From Nocardia abscessus (GTDB lineage: Bacteria > Actinomycetota > Actinomycetes > Mycobacteriales > Mycobacteriaceae): 64,000 nt of DNA. The notes below the pieces were generated by a model. The model had not been told where the DNA came from, did not search any database, and was given only the letters and a program-made list of their open reading frames with translations. The stretch is taken from positions 124,001 to 188,000 of the forward strand of contig NZ_JADLQO010000004.1 in assembly GCF_015477775.1 (NCBI RefSeq), read 5' to 3'. A program made the translations under genes and the position numbers. Within the stretch, counting starts at the first letter, position 1. The number at the start of each line of letters is the position of its first letter. Shown piece by piece: positions 54,731 through 62,872 of this stretch.

Positions 54731-55015
54731 TCACAGTGGAGCGGCGGTCGGGCAGAGTTCCGGGAAGCTGGCGGAGCGCACTCCGCAGCCGGTGCATTCG
54801 AACGCCATGCCCATGTCGAGCATCCAGTGGATGCGGGTATGGCAGGTCTCGCACAGGAAATCCACACCGGCCGGGTGGCAGCAGGACCGTTTACGGATGA
54901 ACCATTCCGCGCGATGTCGACACGGCACGGAGTCGAAGCGGAACGTGCACCTCGGCGCAGCGGGCAACGCGGCGACGACGGCCTCGAAAGCCGTTGTGGC
55001 CGTACGGGTGTTCAC
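54731..55015 (-). CDS. Small cysteine-rich, zinc-ribbon-like protein
   Basis: The 94-residue protein starts at GTG 55015 with GGAAGG 8 nt upstream. It has nine cysteines, including SCCHP, CETCH and CTGCG, spaced like one or two zinc-binding knuckles with histidines nearby. The end converges with the alpha/beta hydrolase gene with a 7-nt gap. It may bind nucleic acid or a protein partner. I do not recognise a family. Confidence 0.6.
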   Translation of the reverse strand: MNTRTATTAFEAVVAALPAAPRCTFRFDSVPCRHRAEWFIRKRSCCHPAGVDFLCETCHTRIHWMLDMGMAFECTGCGVRSASFPELCPTAAPL

Positions 55016-55207
55016 AGCAGATACCTTCCGGCGAAGCAGGGGCGGGAGGCGGGAGCGTGCGCCACGGCGCCTCTCCTCCTGGATCGATCTCCCTCGAATT
55101 GCTGTTACCCGGATGAGGCGGCCTTCACACGGCGGCGGACCGGCTTGTTTGGTCACGAATCGCGCGGGAATCCGAATCGTGACGACATCAAGGGAAGGGG
55201 TTCTGTC

Positions 55208-56239
55208 ATGTTATTGCGCCGACTCGCCCGGCCGCTGCTGGCCACCGCGTTCGTCGTAGACGGGGTCGATACGCTGCGGCGCCCGGACGAGCGGGTCAAA
55301 GCGGCGAACGCACTGCTCGAACGGGGGCAGCGGCAGCTCCCCGAAGAGATAGCCACAAAGTTGCCATCCAATCCGACGACCGTCGTGCAGGTCAACGCGC
55401 TCGCTCAGGTGAGCGGCGGCGTCCTGCTGGCACTGGGCAAGGCGCCGCGATTGGCCGCGCTGGTGCTCGCCGCGACCGTGGTGCCCGCGGCCGTCACCGA
55501 GCAGGATTTCTGGAACGAGCAGGATCCGGCGCGGAAGTCGGCGAAGCGGACCGCGTTCCTCAAGGACCTCGGACTGCTGGGCGGGCTGATGATCGCCGCG
55601 GCCGATACCGAGGGCAAGCCGTCGCTGGGCTGGCGCGGCCGCCGAGCCGCGCGTGACGCCGCTGCCGCGGTCACCGCCGCGCTGCCGTTCGGCGCGGCCT
55701 CGGACACCACGACCGGCGCGGCACTGCGCAAGCACGCGCAGGAGGCCGCGGAACGGGCGCGAGCGCTGGGCGCGGTCGCCGCGAGCAAGGGTGCGGAACT
55801 GGCCGAAACGGCGCAGCGGCACGGGCCGGAGTGGGCGGAAGCGGCCAAGGAACACGGCAGCGACCTGGCGGAGACCGCCAAGGTGCACGGGTCGGAGTGG
55901 GCCGAGGTAGCCAAAGATCGCGGCACCGACTGGGCCGAGTTCGCCAAAGAGCACGGCGCGGAATGGGCCGAGATCGCCAAGGAGCGGGGGGCCGAATGGG
56001 CGGAGATCGCCAAGGAACGGGGTGTTCGTCTCGCTGATCTTGCCAAGCAGCGCGGAGGCGAATGGGCCGAGATCGCCAAAGAACGCAGCGCCGAATGGGC
56101 GGAGATCGCCAAGGAGCGTGGACCGGAGATCGCCGATGCGGCGCGGGAACGCAGCGCGCACACAGCGCAGCTGGCCCGCGAACGGAGTGCGCAGAAAGCT
56201 CAGGCAGCCCGCGAGGCAATCGAGTCGCGTCGCCACTGA
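55208..56239 (+). CDS. DoxX-like membrane protein fused to thirteen 11-residue amphipathic repeats
   Basis: The 343-residue protein has an N-terminal DoxX-like part (about 1-160, with RLARPLLATAFVVDGVDTLRRP, hydrophobic helices at about 8-20, 62-95 and 120-132). From about residue 195 to 337 it has thirteen near-perfect 11-residue repeats with consensus GxEWAEIAKER, which would form one long amphipathic helix. AAGGGG lies 8 nt before ATG 55208. A strong hairpin follows. The repeats resemble in period the 11-mers of lipid-binding proteins such as apolipoproteins and perilipins, an analogy and not a homology claim. Confidence 0.8.
   Translation: MLLRRLARPLLATAFVVDGVDTLRRPDERVKAANALLERGQRQLPEEIATKLPSNPTTVVQVNALAQVSGGVLLALGKAPRLAALVLAATVVPAAVTEQDFWNEQDPARKSAKRTAFLKDLGLLGGLMIAAADTEGKPSLGWRGRRAARDAAAAVTAALPFGAASDTTTGAALRKHAQEAAERARALGAVAASKGAELAETAQRHGPEWAEAAKEHGSDLAETAKVHGSEWAEVAKDRGTDWAEFAKEHGAEWAEIAKERGAEWAEIAKERGVRLADLAKQRGGEWAEIAKERSAEWAEIAKERGPEIADAARERSAHTAQLARERSAQKAQAAREAIESRRH
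55790..56218 (+). repeat. 33-bp coding repeat, thirteen units
   Basis: Each unit encodes 11 residues of form G-x-E-W-A-E-I-A-K-E-R. Units 6, 7, 9 and 10 are nearly identical at DNA level, so unequal crossing-over could change the number. Confidence 0.85.
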
Positions 56240-56283
56240 CGCTTCGCACAGGCAGGCGTCGGCCTCGGCCCGGCGGTGAAATA

Positions 56284-56318
56284 CGCGTTCGGCGGCCCCA
56301 CTCGGGCCGCCGAACGCG
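56284..56318. terminator. Hairpin after the DoxX-like gene
   Basis: A perfect 15-bp inverted repeat (56284-56298 with 56304-56318, 5-nt loop CACTC) lies 44 nt after the stop, followed by TT. It also precedes the end of the convergent STAS gene. Confidence 0.75.
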
Positions 56319-56337
56319 TTTGCCGCGGCCGCGCCGG

Positions 56338-56727
56338 TCAGGCAGTCTCGTCGTAGCCGGGCGAGAGGTCCACGAGGGCGGCATCGAGCGAGGCGACCCG
56401 ATGGAACCGGTCGGCCAGGCCGGTGATCTCGATGGCCCGGTCCACCGGCCGCACCGTGGTGATCAGCACGATCCGGTGGCGTGAGCGCGCCGCTTCGGTC
56501 TGCGCCTCGACCAAGACGCTGAGCCCCGCCGCGGCGAGGAAAGTGACCGGTGAGAGGTCGAGGACGAGCGTGGCCGCGCGGCGGAGGAAGGCGCACGCCA
56601 GCTCGGCACGGAACCGGGGCGCGGTCGCGGCATCGATTTCACCCGCGACCATCAGCATGGTGACGTCGTGGCGCGGGCGGCACACCGAAAAGCGAAGCGG
56701 GTCAGTCCGTTCGGTGTGTCGGGACAT
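56338..56727 (-). CDS. STAS-domain protein lacking the phosphorylatable serine
   Basis: The 129-residue protein is a complete STAS domain (MLMVAGEIDAATAPRFRAELA, LVLDLSPVTFLAAAGLSVLVEA). In anti-sigma-factor antagonists the last motif contains DSSG with the phosphorylated Ser. Here it reads AAAG, so phosphorylation by a kinase of the SpoIIAB/RsbW type cannot occur at that site. It may be a constitutively active antagonist or a scaffold. AGGAGT lies 8 nt before ATG 56727. No sigma or kinase gene is adjacent. Confidence 0.8.
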   Translation of the reverse strand: MSRHTERTDPLRFSVCRPRHDVTMLMVAGEIDAATAPRFRAELACAFLRRAATLVLDLSPVTFLAAAGLSVLVEAQTEAARSRHRIVLITTVRPVDRAIEITGLADRFHRVASLDAALVDLSPGYDETA

Positions 56728-56854
56728 GCGCTCACTCCTGGCCGGAAGCTGGCACTGCACAGACCTTGGGCTTCCAGTGAAGCACGGTGCGCGAGGTCTG
56801 TACAGGCGCGGACTGCGTTCGCCGCCCGCCGTTTCCGGCCGCACCGGCCCGCCG

Positions 56855-57685
56855 CTAGGACGTACTCGCGCTCCCGCCGCAGGAAATGGTGATCGCCTCC
56901 CCGTTGAAGTGACGGCCGTGTTCGGAGACCAGCAACAGCGTCGCCTCGGCCACCTCGGCGGGCTGGATCAAATCGCCGTTGGGCGGACCGGATTCGATGA
57001 TCGCCATCCAGTCCTCCTTGGTCGGGTTCTCCTTGTCCGGCACCATGAGCCGCCACGTCGCCGGGTTCTGGATCATGTCGGTGTCCACGCCGGAGGGCAG
57101 CAGGGCGTTGACCGTGATGCCGTACTCCGCCACCTCCAGCGACAGCGATTTCACCAGTCCGAGCACACCCCATTTGCTCGCCGCATAGTGCGCCGCGTTG
57201 CGCACGCCCATCTTCGCCACGATGGACGAGGTGGCCACCACGCGGCCCCAGCGGCGCTCGATCATGTGCGGGACCACCGCGCGGAAGCTGTGGAACACCC
57301 CGGTCAAATTGGTGTCGATCATGTCCCGCCACAAATGCTCGTCCATCTCGGCGACGGGTGAGTTGGACGCGATGCCCGCGTTGGCGATCAAGATGTCGAC
57401 GCGGCCGAATTCCTCGATCGCGCGGTCGGCGACCGTCCGCATCTGTTCCAGGCTGCGCACGTCGGCCTGCACGGCGACGCAGCGGCGGCCCGCCCGCTCG
57501 ACCAGGGCGGCGGTCTCGGCCAGGTCGTCCGGAGTGCTCAGCTCGTAGGGCAGGCCGGACAGCGGGGCGGCGATATCGCAGACCACGATGTCCGCGCCGG
57601 CGCTCGCCAGGGCCAGGGCGTGCGCGCGTCCCTGCCCGCGGGCGCCGCCGGTGATCACCGCTACCCTGTCGTCGAGATTCCCCAT
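56855..57685 (-). CDS. Short-chain dehydrogenase, mycofactocin-coupled type
   Basis: The 276-residue protein has TGGARGQGRAHA (NAD loop), NAG, catalytic SS...YAASK and a central insertion after the second strand (CDIAAPLSGLPYELSTPDDL), the mark of mycofactocin-dependent SDRs, which keep NAD bound and use mycofactocin as external electron carrier. It would oxidise a secondary alcohol. GAAGGG lies before ATG 57685. It is on the strand of the STAS gene with a 127-bp gap and probably has its own promoter. Confidence 0.85.
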   Translation of the reverse strand: MGNLDDRVAVITGGARGQGRAHALALASAGADIVVCDIAAPLSGLPYELSTPDDLAETAALVERAGRRCVAVQADVRSLEQMRTVADRAIEEFGRVDILIANAGIASNSPVAEMDEHLWRDMIDTNLTGVFHSFRAVVPHMIERRWGRVVATSSIVAKMGVRNAAHYAASKWGVLGLVKSLSLEVAEYGITVNALLPSGVDTDMIQNPATWRLMVPDKENPTKEDWMAIIESGPPNGDLIQPAEVAEATLLLVSEHGRHFNGEAITISCGGSASTS

Positions 57686-58113
57686 GGCGGGCCCTTCGTC
57701 GGTCGGTACCTGCTTCGGCCGCCACCCATCGTGTCACGGGCGCACCGAGCGAGCTCCCGATTTTCCGGCGGCCACATCACGACCGGCGTTTCCCAGAAAT
57801 GGGAACTGTCCCGAGCCGACCCACACCGGCTTGCACCGGGGCGCGCGGTGCCCGCACACCCCGCGCCGACGAGGCGCTTTGCCGAAATATCCAGGGGCAG
57901 TGGGACAATGAGTCCGGTCTCGGCACCGGAGCGGGAACGGTAACGGCACGGGCGAACCGACCCGACTGCGGCAGGGAGACCACATGCGACAATTCCGACC
58001 CGGTCCAGCGACCAAATGAGTGCGATGTACGCTGCGCCCGGAACGACCCTGCCCGTGCCTACGCATCGTTCCTGGCACGGTCCGGCGCATCCACAATGGT
58101 TCCTGGGGGCCCG
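57686..58113. other. Intergenic region, no gene seen
   Basis: About 430 bp without a convincing gene. Short frames on both strands lack ribosome-binding sites. The right end leads into the small hypothetical gene. Confidence 0.35.
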
Positions 58114-58341
58114 ATGACCGATTGTGAGTACCTTTCCGTGAATCTCGACCGACAGCTCGACGCCGAACCCACCGAGCACGACAGCGCCGTGGCCGAACGG
58201 CTCACCAGCCCGCGCCTGCGCAGGCTCTTGAATACGGCCATCGGCCTCTCCGAGGATTCCGTCGATCTGCTGACGACCATGACCACCCGCCTCCGTGCCG
58301 CCGAGGGCATGATCCTGCGCGACCCGCTCGAAGAGTGTTGA
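58114..58341 (+). CDS. Small hypothetical protein, 75 aa
   Basis: An acidic, probably helical small protein (LTSPRLRRLLNTAIGLSEDSVDLLTTMTTRLRAAEGM). GGGGGC lies just upstream of ATG 58114. An in-frame ATG at 58096 would add six residues. It ends in LEEC. There is no membrane helix or known motif. It may be a small regulatory protein or a partner of the nearby methyltransferase. Confidence 0.45.
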   Translation: MTDCEYLSVNLDRQLDAEPTEHDSAVAERLTSPRLRRLLNTAIGLSEDSVDLLTTMTTRLRAAEGMILRDPLEEC

Positions 58342-58476
58342 CCCGCGGGCGGTCGCCGGTCCCGAGCGAGCGGCACGGGCCTGCGGCCGCCGGGCGGCAA
58401 CGGCCCGCGTGCGGGTAGGTTGCCGAAGCAGCAACGATATTTGCTGATCCGGTCGACCCCATGGATGGTGGGACGC

Positions 58477-59136
58477 ATGAGTGCGACACACCACGACCAC
58501 GCGGACCGGACGACGTCGACGACGGTCGAGTACTGGGAAAACTTCTACCAGGAGCGCGAGCGGATCTGGTCGGGACGGCCGAACTTCTTGCTGGTGCGGG
58601 AGATCGAATCGGTCGCCGCCGGCTCGGCACTGGATCTGGGCTGCGCCGAGGGAGCCGACGCGATCTGGCTGGCCGAGCGCGGCTGGCGCGTCACCGCCGT
58701 GGACGTGTCGGAGACCGCGCTGGCCCGCGCCAGGGCCCAGGCGGCACGCCAGGAACTGGCCGGCGAAATCGACTGGCAGCGGCACGATCTCGACCACACC
58801 TTCCCCGACGGACGATTCGACCTCGTCACGGCGCAGTACCTGCATTCGCCGCTCGCCCAGGACGGCGAACGGATGCGCATCCTCCGACGAGCCGCCGAGG
58901 CGGTGGCCCCCGGCGGGCTGCTGCTGATCGTCGGGCACGCGGAATGGCCCAGCTGGGTGTTGGAGCCGCCCGCCGACGTGCACTTCCCCACCACGGCCGA
59001 GGTGCGCGCGGGGCTGGCTCTGGACCCGGCCGCATGGCAGGTGGAGGTGGACGAGCTCGTCGAGCGCGAGCAACCCGGCCCCGAGGGGCAGCCCGGCACC
59101 AGGAAAGACAACATCCTGCGCATTCGCCGCAGCTGA
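58477..59136 (+). CDS. Class I SAM-dependent methyltransferase
   Basis: The 219-residue protein begins with EYWENFYQERERIWSGRPN and has the SAM motif LDLGCAEGADAIWLAERGW, motif II DVSETALARA and motif IV LVTAQYLHSP. It resembles small-molecule or thiopurine-type methyltransferases. GGTGGG lies just upstream of ATG 58477. The substrate is unknown. Confidence 0.8.
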   Translation: MSATHHDHADRTTSTTVEYWENFYQERERIWSGRPNFLLVREIESVAAGSALDLGCAEGADAIWLAERGWRVTAVDVSETALARARAQAARQELAGEIDWQRHDLDHTFPDGRFDLVTAQYLHSPLAQDGERMRILRRAAEAVAPGGLLLIVGHAEWPSWVLEPPADVHFPTTAEVRAGLALDPAAWQVEVDELVEREQPGPEGQPGTRKDNILRIRRS

Positions 59137-59255
59137 CCGAGAGCGCGAAGCGCGGCCCGACCCCGCACAGCGCACTCCCAGGTTTGCCCCAGGGTGCGGG
59201 CAGACAGCCTTCCTAGCCTTCGGAAAAGGTTTCCCACGGCAAGGAAGGCGAATTC

Positions 59256-59435
59256 ATGGCCTCGATCAGCGTCCCGGAGGACGTGGCGGCCACCCCGCGA
59301 CGGCCCAGACTTGTCGGCGAGGTCTGCGACGGACCGCTCGCCAGTCCTCCGAACCCGCGCTCCGCGTCGGCCGGTCCGAGACGCTCACAGGAAACACCCA
59401 GCTCGCTCGCAGATTGCTCGGCGCTTGCGCCGTAA
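59256..59435 (+). CDS. Possible small ORF upstream of phoP
   Basis: ATG 59256 is preceded by AAGGAAGG at good spacing and opens 59 codons (MASISVPEDVAATPRRPRLV and on). Its stop lies 10 nt before the phoP ATG. No motif or membrane helix is present, and the proline/serine/arginine-rich end looks disordered. It could be a leader peptide controlling phoP translation, or chance. Confidence 0.35.
   Translation: MASISVPEDVAATPRRPRLVGEVCDGPLASPPNPRSASAGPRRSQETPSSLADCSALAP
59385..59402. promoter_or_regulatory. Candidate PhoP box upstream of phoP
   Basis: TCACAGG-AAAC-ACCCAGC has the arrangement of the mycobacterial PhoP box (two TCACAGC heptamers with a 4-bp spacer): six of seven and five of seven matches. 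It ends 43 bp before the phoP ATG, where autoregulatory binding would be expected. Confidence 0.45.
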
Positions 59436-59445
59436 TCATGGGCTC

Positions 59446-60162
59446 ATGACCAGTCGTGAACCCGAAGCCCGCGTCCTCATCGTGGACGACGAACCGATGA
59501 TCATCGAACTGCTCGCCGTGAGCTTGCGGTTCCAGGGATTCGAGGTGGCCGGCGCGCTCAGCGGGACCGAGGCGCTGGACCGGGTGCGCGGGTTCCGGCC
59601 GGACGCGTTGATCGTGGACGTGATGATGCCGGGCATGGACGGGTTCGGGATGCTGCGGCGGCTGCGCGCCGACGGGGTGACCGCCCCCGTGCTGTTCCTC
59701 ACCGCCCGCGACGACGTCGACGACAAGCTCACCGGGCTCACCCTCGGCGCGGACGACTACGTGACCAAACCGTTCAGCCTGGAGGAAGTGATCGCGCGAC
59801 TGCGCGTCATCCTGCGCCGCAGCGGATTGCAGTCCGCGGGCGAGAGCGCCAACCGCATGACGGTCGGCGACCTGGTGCTCGACGACGACAGCCATGAGGT
59901 GTGGAAGGCGGGTGCGCCGGTGTCGCTGTCCCCGACCGAGTTCACGCTGCTGCGATATTTCATGGTCAACGCGGGCAGGGTGCTGAGCAAGCCGAAGATC
60001 CTGGACCACGTGTGGCGCTATGACTTCGGCGGCGACGCGGGCGTAGTCGAGTCCTACGTGTCGTACCTGCGGCGCAAAGTCGACACCACCGAACCGAAGC
60101 TGCTGCACACGCTGCGCGGCGTGGGCTACGTCCTGCGCGAACCCCAGCCGAGCCGGACGTGA
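59446..60162 (+). CDS. phoP: PhoP-like response regulator (OmpR family)
   Basis: The 238-residue protein has a receiver domain (EARVLIVDDEPMIIELLAVSL, phosphoacceptor Asp in IVDVMMPGMDG, LFLTARDD, Lys in VTKPFSLEEV) and a winged-helix DNA-binding domain (VSLSPTEFTLLRYFMVNAG, KPKILDHVWRYDFGGD, YLRRKVDT, HTLRGVGYVLRE). Sequence throughout is close to M. tuberculosis PhoP. Its stop overlaps the kinase start (GTGA), so the pair is co-translated. It likely regulates lipid, pH or stress genes. Confidence 0.88.
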   Translation: MTSREPEARVLIVDDEPMIIELLAVSLRFQGFEVAGALSGTEALDRVRGFRPDALIVDVMMPGMDGFGMLRRLRADGVTAPVLFLTARDDVDDKLTGLTLGADDYVTKPFSLEEVIARLRVILRRSGLQSAGESANRMTVGDLVLDDDSHEVWKAGAPVSLSPTEFTLLRYFMVNAGRVLSKPKILDHVWRYDFGGDAGVVESYVSYLRRKVDTTEPKLLHTLRGVGYVLREPQPSRT

Positions 60163-61697
60163 GCGCGCGGGCGAAACCGGCGCGGCGGATATCGGCGGTC
60201 CCGCTGCGGGTGGGGCTGGTGATCGTGTTGCTGCTGCTGACGGCGACGGCGCTGTTCGCGTCGGGCGCGGCGGTGACCTCCGCGCTGAGTCGCTCGCTGA
60301 CCCAGCGCACCGACGAACAACTCTACGACGCGGCGCGCTCCTGGGCGCAGCCGCGTCCGATGCGCCAGGTGATCACCAGCGACGGTCGCGTGCAATGGAT
60401 TCCGGCCGACCTGCCCGCCGCGCCCGTGCCGCCGAGGTCGGCGGGCGAACAACCGCGGCGGTTCTTCGAACTGCGCACAGGCGCCGACGGGCAGGTCTAT
60501 CAAGACCTGCCGAGCGGCAACAGCACCGGATCTCCCGATCTCGGCGCCGCGACCGCGGGCACCCCGAAGACGGTGCCGTCCTCGGACGGTTCTTCGATGG
60601 ATTGGCGGGTGCTGACCACCACCAACCAGTACGGTTCCACCACCATCGGCCTGCCGCTGACCGACAACCAGGAGACGGTCTCCCGGTTGATCTTCTTCGA
60701 AATCGGCACGGGGGCGGCGGCTCTACTGGCCTTGGGCGCCGTCGGCTACCTGGTGATCCGGCGCAGCCTGCGGCCGCTGCGCGAGGTGGAGCGGACGGCG
60801 GCGGCGATCGCGGGCGGTGACCTGCACCGGCGGGTGCCGGTGCGCGGCGTCGACACCGAGGTCGACCATCTGGCGCGGTCGCTGAACGAGATGCTCGCGC
60901 AGATCCAGCACGGCGTGGCGGCCACCGAGGCGTCGGAGGAGGCGGCCCGGCGCTCGGAGGCGCGGATGCGCCGCTTCGTCGCCGATGCCAGCCACGAACT
61001 GCGCACGCCACTGACCACGATTCGCGGGTTCGCCGAGCTGTACCGGCAGGGCGCCAGTACCGACGCCGGGATGGTGGTCGGCCGGATCGAGGCCGAGGCC
61101 GAGCGGATGGGGCTGCTCGTCGAAGATCTGCTGCTGCTGGCGCGGCTGGACGAGAAACGCCCGCTGGAGCGCAAGCCCGTAGACCTGCTCGCGCTGGCGG
61201 GCGACGCCGTGCACAATGCCCGGGCCGTCGCCGCCCGCCAGAAACCGTCATCCGACGCGCCGGACCGCCCGATCACGCTGGCGATCGGCGACGGCGAGGG
61301 AACCATGGACGTCATCGGCGACGAGGCCCGCCTGCGCCAGGTACTGGCCAACCTGCTCGGCAACGCCCTCACCCACACACCGCACGAAGCGGCGGTCGCG
61401 GTGCGGCTCACGGCCGCCCCCGATCGCGTCCGCATCGACGTGATCGACGCCGGTCCCGGGCTGTCACCCGATGCCACCACCCGGGTGTTCGAGCGGTTCT
61501 ACCGCGCGGACGCCTCGCGCACCCGCGCCAGCGGCGGCACCGGGCTCGGCCTGTCCATCGTCCAAGCCCTGGTCACGGCGCACGGCGGACGGGTCTCGGT
61601 CGAGAGCGAACCGGGCCGAGGGAGCACCTTCACGGTGATGCTGCCCCGTGAGCCGTCCGTCACGCCGACCGCGGATCAGCCGGCTCGGTCGCGGTGA
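60159..61697 (+). CDS. phoR: PhoR-like sensor histidine kinase
   Basis: The 512-residue kinase has helix 1 (about 15-35), an extracytoplasmic sensor (about 40-180), helix 2 (about 182-205, RLIFFEIGTGAAALLALGAVGYLV), a HAMP domain, the DHp motif ADASHELRTPLTTIRGFAEL with the phosphorylated His, and the ATPase motifs NLLGNALTHT, DAGPGL and GGTGLGLSIV. It starts at GTG overlapping the phoP stop. It phosphorylates the response regulator. The sensor domain is Gly/Ser/Pro-rich with no obvious ligand motif. Confidence 0.88.
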   Translation: MSARAKPARRISAVPLRVGLVIVLLLLTATALFASGAAVTSALSRSLTQRTDEQLYDAARSWAQPRPMRQVITSDGRVQWIPADLPAAPVPPRSAGEQPRRFFELRTGADGQVYQDLPSGNSTGSPDLGAATAGTPKTVPSSDGSSMDWRVLTTTNQYGSTTIGLPLTDNQETVSRLIFFEIGTGAAALLALGAVGYLVIRRSLRPLREVERTAAAIAGGDLHRRVPVRGVDTEVDHLARSLNEMLAQIQHGVAATEASEEAARRSEARMRRFVADASHELRTPLTTIRGFAELYRQGASTDAGMVVGRIEAEAERMGLLVEDLLLLARLDEKRPLERKPVDLLALAGDAVHNARAVAARQKPSSDAPDRPITLAIGDGEGTMDVIGDEARLRQVLANLLGNALTHTPHEAAVAVRLTAAPDRVRIDVIDAGPGLSPDATTRVFERFYRADASRTRASGGTGLGLSIVQALVTAHGGRVSVESEPGRGSTFTVMLPREPSVTPTADQPARSR

Positions 61698-61743
61698 ACC
61701 GAAGCGGCATGCCGCCTGCCCGTTCGAGGCGCGTTCCGGGCGC

Positions 61744-62157
61744 TCACCTCGGCGCGGCCGCGAGCCCGGAGGCCGGCTCGGCGTGCACCGCGCGCCGAGC
61801 GCCTACCGCGAGCAGCCCGACCGCGATCCAGGCCAGCGCCCACGGGGCGGGCTCGAGGATGACGCCTGCGACAACGGACCAGATGCCCAGCGTCCACGTC
61901 AGGAACGACGGCGGCACGATGCCCCGTCGATCCAGCCACAGCACGAGCACGCCGATCAGGGCCAACGGCACGCCGAAGCTGCCGGTGGTCAGCCAGAACG
62001 ACGCCATAGCCGGGCTCATCTCGCTGATTCCCTCCTCGGGGCTCCACAGCTTCGCGCCGAACCATGAGTCGGCATGGTCGGGAGCCACCAGGACATAACT
62101 GCCGAGTGTGTGCCCGACTCCGAGAAACACCAGGAGACGTCCTGCCCACTTGATCAT
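61744..62157 (-). CDS. Four-helix membrane protein (DUF6463-like)
   Basis: The 137-residue protein has four membrane helices (about 6-24, 50-75, 85-102, 103-125) and a conserved start MIKWAGRLLVFLGVGHTLGSYVLV, similar to DUF6463-type small membrane proteins. It is divergent from a TetR gene with a strong operator between them. TetR genes paired with such proteins often respond to lipids or drugs. ATG 62157 is close to GGAGG-like TGGATT. The function is unknown. Confidence 0.65.
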   Translation of the reverse strand: MIKWAGRLLVFLGVGHTLGSYVLVAPDHADSWFGAKLWSPEEGISEMSPAMASFWLTTGSFGVPLALIGVLVLWLDRRGIVPPSFLTWTLGIWSVVAGVILEPAPWALAWIAVGLLAVGARRAVHAEPASGLAAAPR

Positions 62158-62175
62158 TGGAATCCACCCTCCGTT

Positions 62176-62209
62176 ACGGAACTGACAGTTCCGATACTGT
62201 CAGTTCCGT
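62176..62209. promoter_or_regulatory. TetR operator, perfect 14-bp arms
   Basis: ACGGAACTGACAGT (62176-62189) and ACTGTCAGTTCCGT (62196-62209) are a perfect inverted repeat with a 6-bp centre. The right arm runs into the tetR -10 box TATACT (62209-62214), so binding would block both divergent promoters. Confidence 0.9.
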
Positions 62210-62220
62210 ATACTAGGAGC

Positions 62221-62817
62221 GTGCCGAAACCGAAACAAGGGCAAGGACGTCCGCGCAACAGTGAGGTCGATCTCGCTATCGTCCGCGCCACGCGAGAACT
62301 CCTGGCCGAGCGCGGCTACGCCGGCCTGACGGTCGACGCCGTCGCGGCGCAGGCCGGAATCGGCAAGGCCGCGATCTACCGGCGCTACGCGACGAAGCAA
62401 GAGATGATCTTCGCGGCCACCGTGCACGACATGCGGGAACAGCCACCTCCGGACGCCGGGACCCTGCGTGCGGACCTGGCCGCCCTCACCCGGACCATCG
62501 CCGCCCAACTCGGCCGTGCGCCGACCGACGTGCTCGCCGGTCTGCTGGCCGACATCTACGCCGATCCCGCGCTGAGCGCCCGCTTCACCGAGACCTTCCT
62601 CGAACGGGAACGACAGGCCGTGATCGAAGTGCTCGACCGCGCGGTCGGCCGCGGCGAACTGGCCGCGCCACCCGACCCGGCCACGGTGCACGCCCTGCTG
62701 CTCGGCCCGATCTTCGCCTGGCTGCTGATCCTGGACGGCGATCGCGACAAGATTCCGGAACTCACCCGCACGGTCGCCGAATCGGCAGCCACCGCACTGC
62801 TGTCCCCTACCGACTGA
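62221..62817 (+). CDS. TetR-family transcriptional regulator
   Basis: The 198-residue protein has a helix-turn-helix (about 15-60: IVRATRELLAERGYAGLTVDAVAAQAGIGKAAIYRRYATKQEM) and a helical ligand domain. The consensus TATACT -10 ends 6 nt before GTG 62221, so the mRNA is probably leaderless. The upstream operator overlaps this -10, which indicates autorepression. It most likely represses the divergent membrane protein gene too. Confidence 0.85.
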   Translation: MPKPKQGQGRPRNSEVDLAIVRATRELLAERGYAGLTVDAVAAQAGIGKAAIYRRYATKQEMIFAATVHDMREQPPPDAGTLRADLAALTRTIAAQLGRAPTDVLAGLLADIYADPALSARFTETFLERERQAVIEVLDRAVGRGELAAPPDPATVHALLLGPIFAWLLILDGDRDKIPELTRTVAESAATALLSPTD

Positions 62818-62872
62818 CCGCGATGTGCGTCCGCGAATCCGCTCGACCACGCAGCGGCGCGGGTAGACGCAT

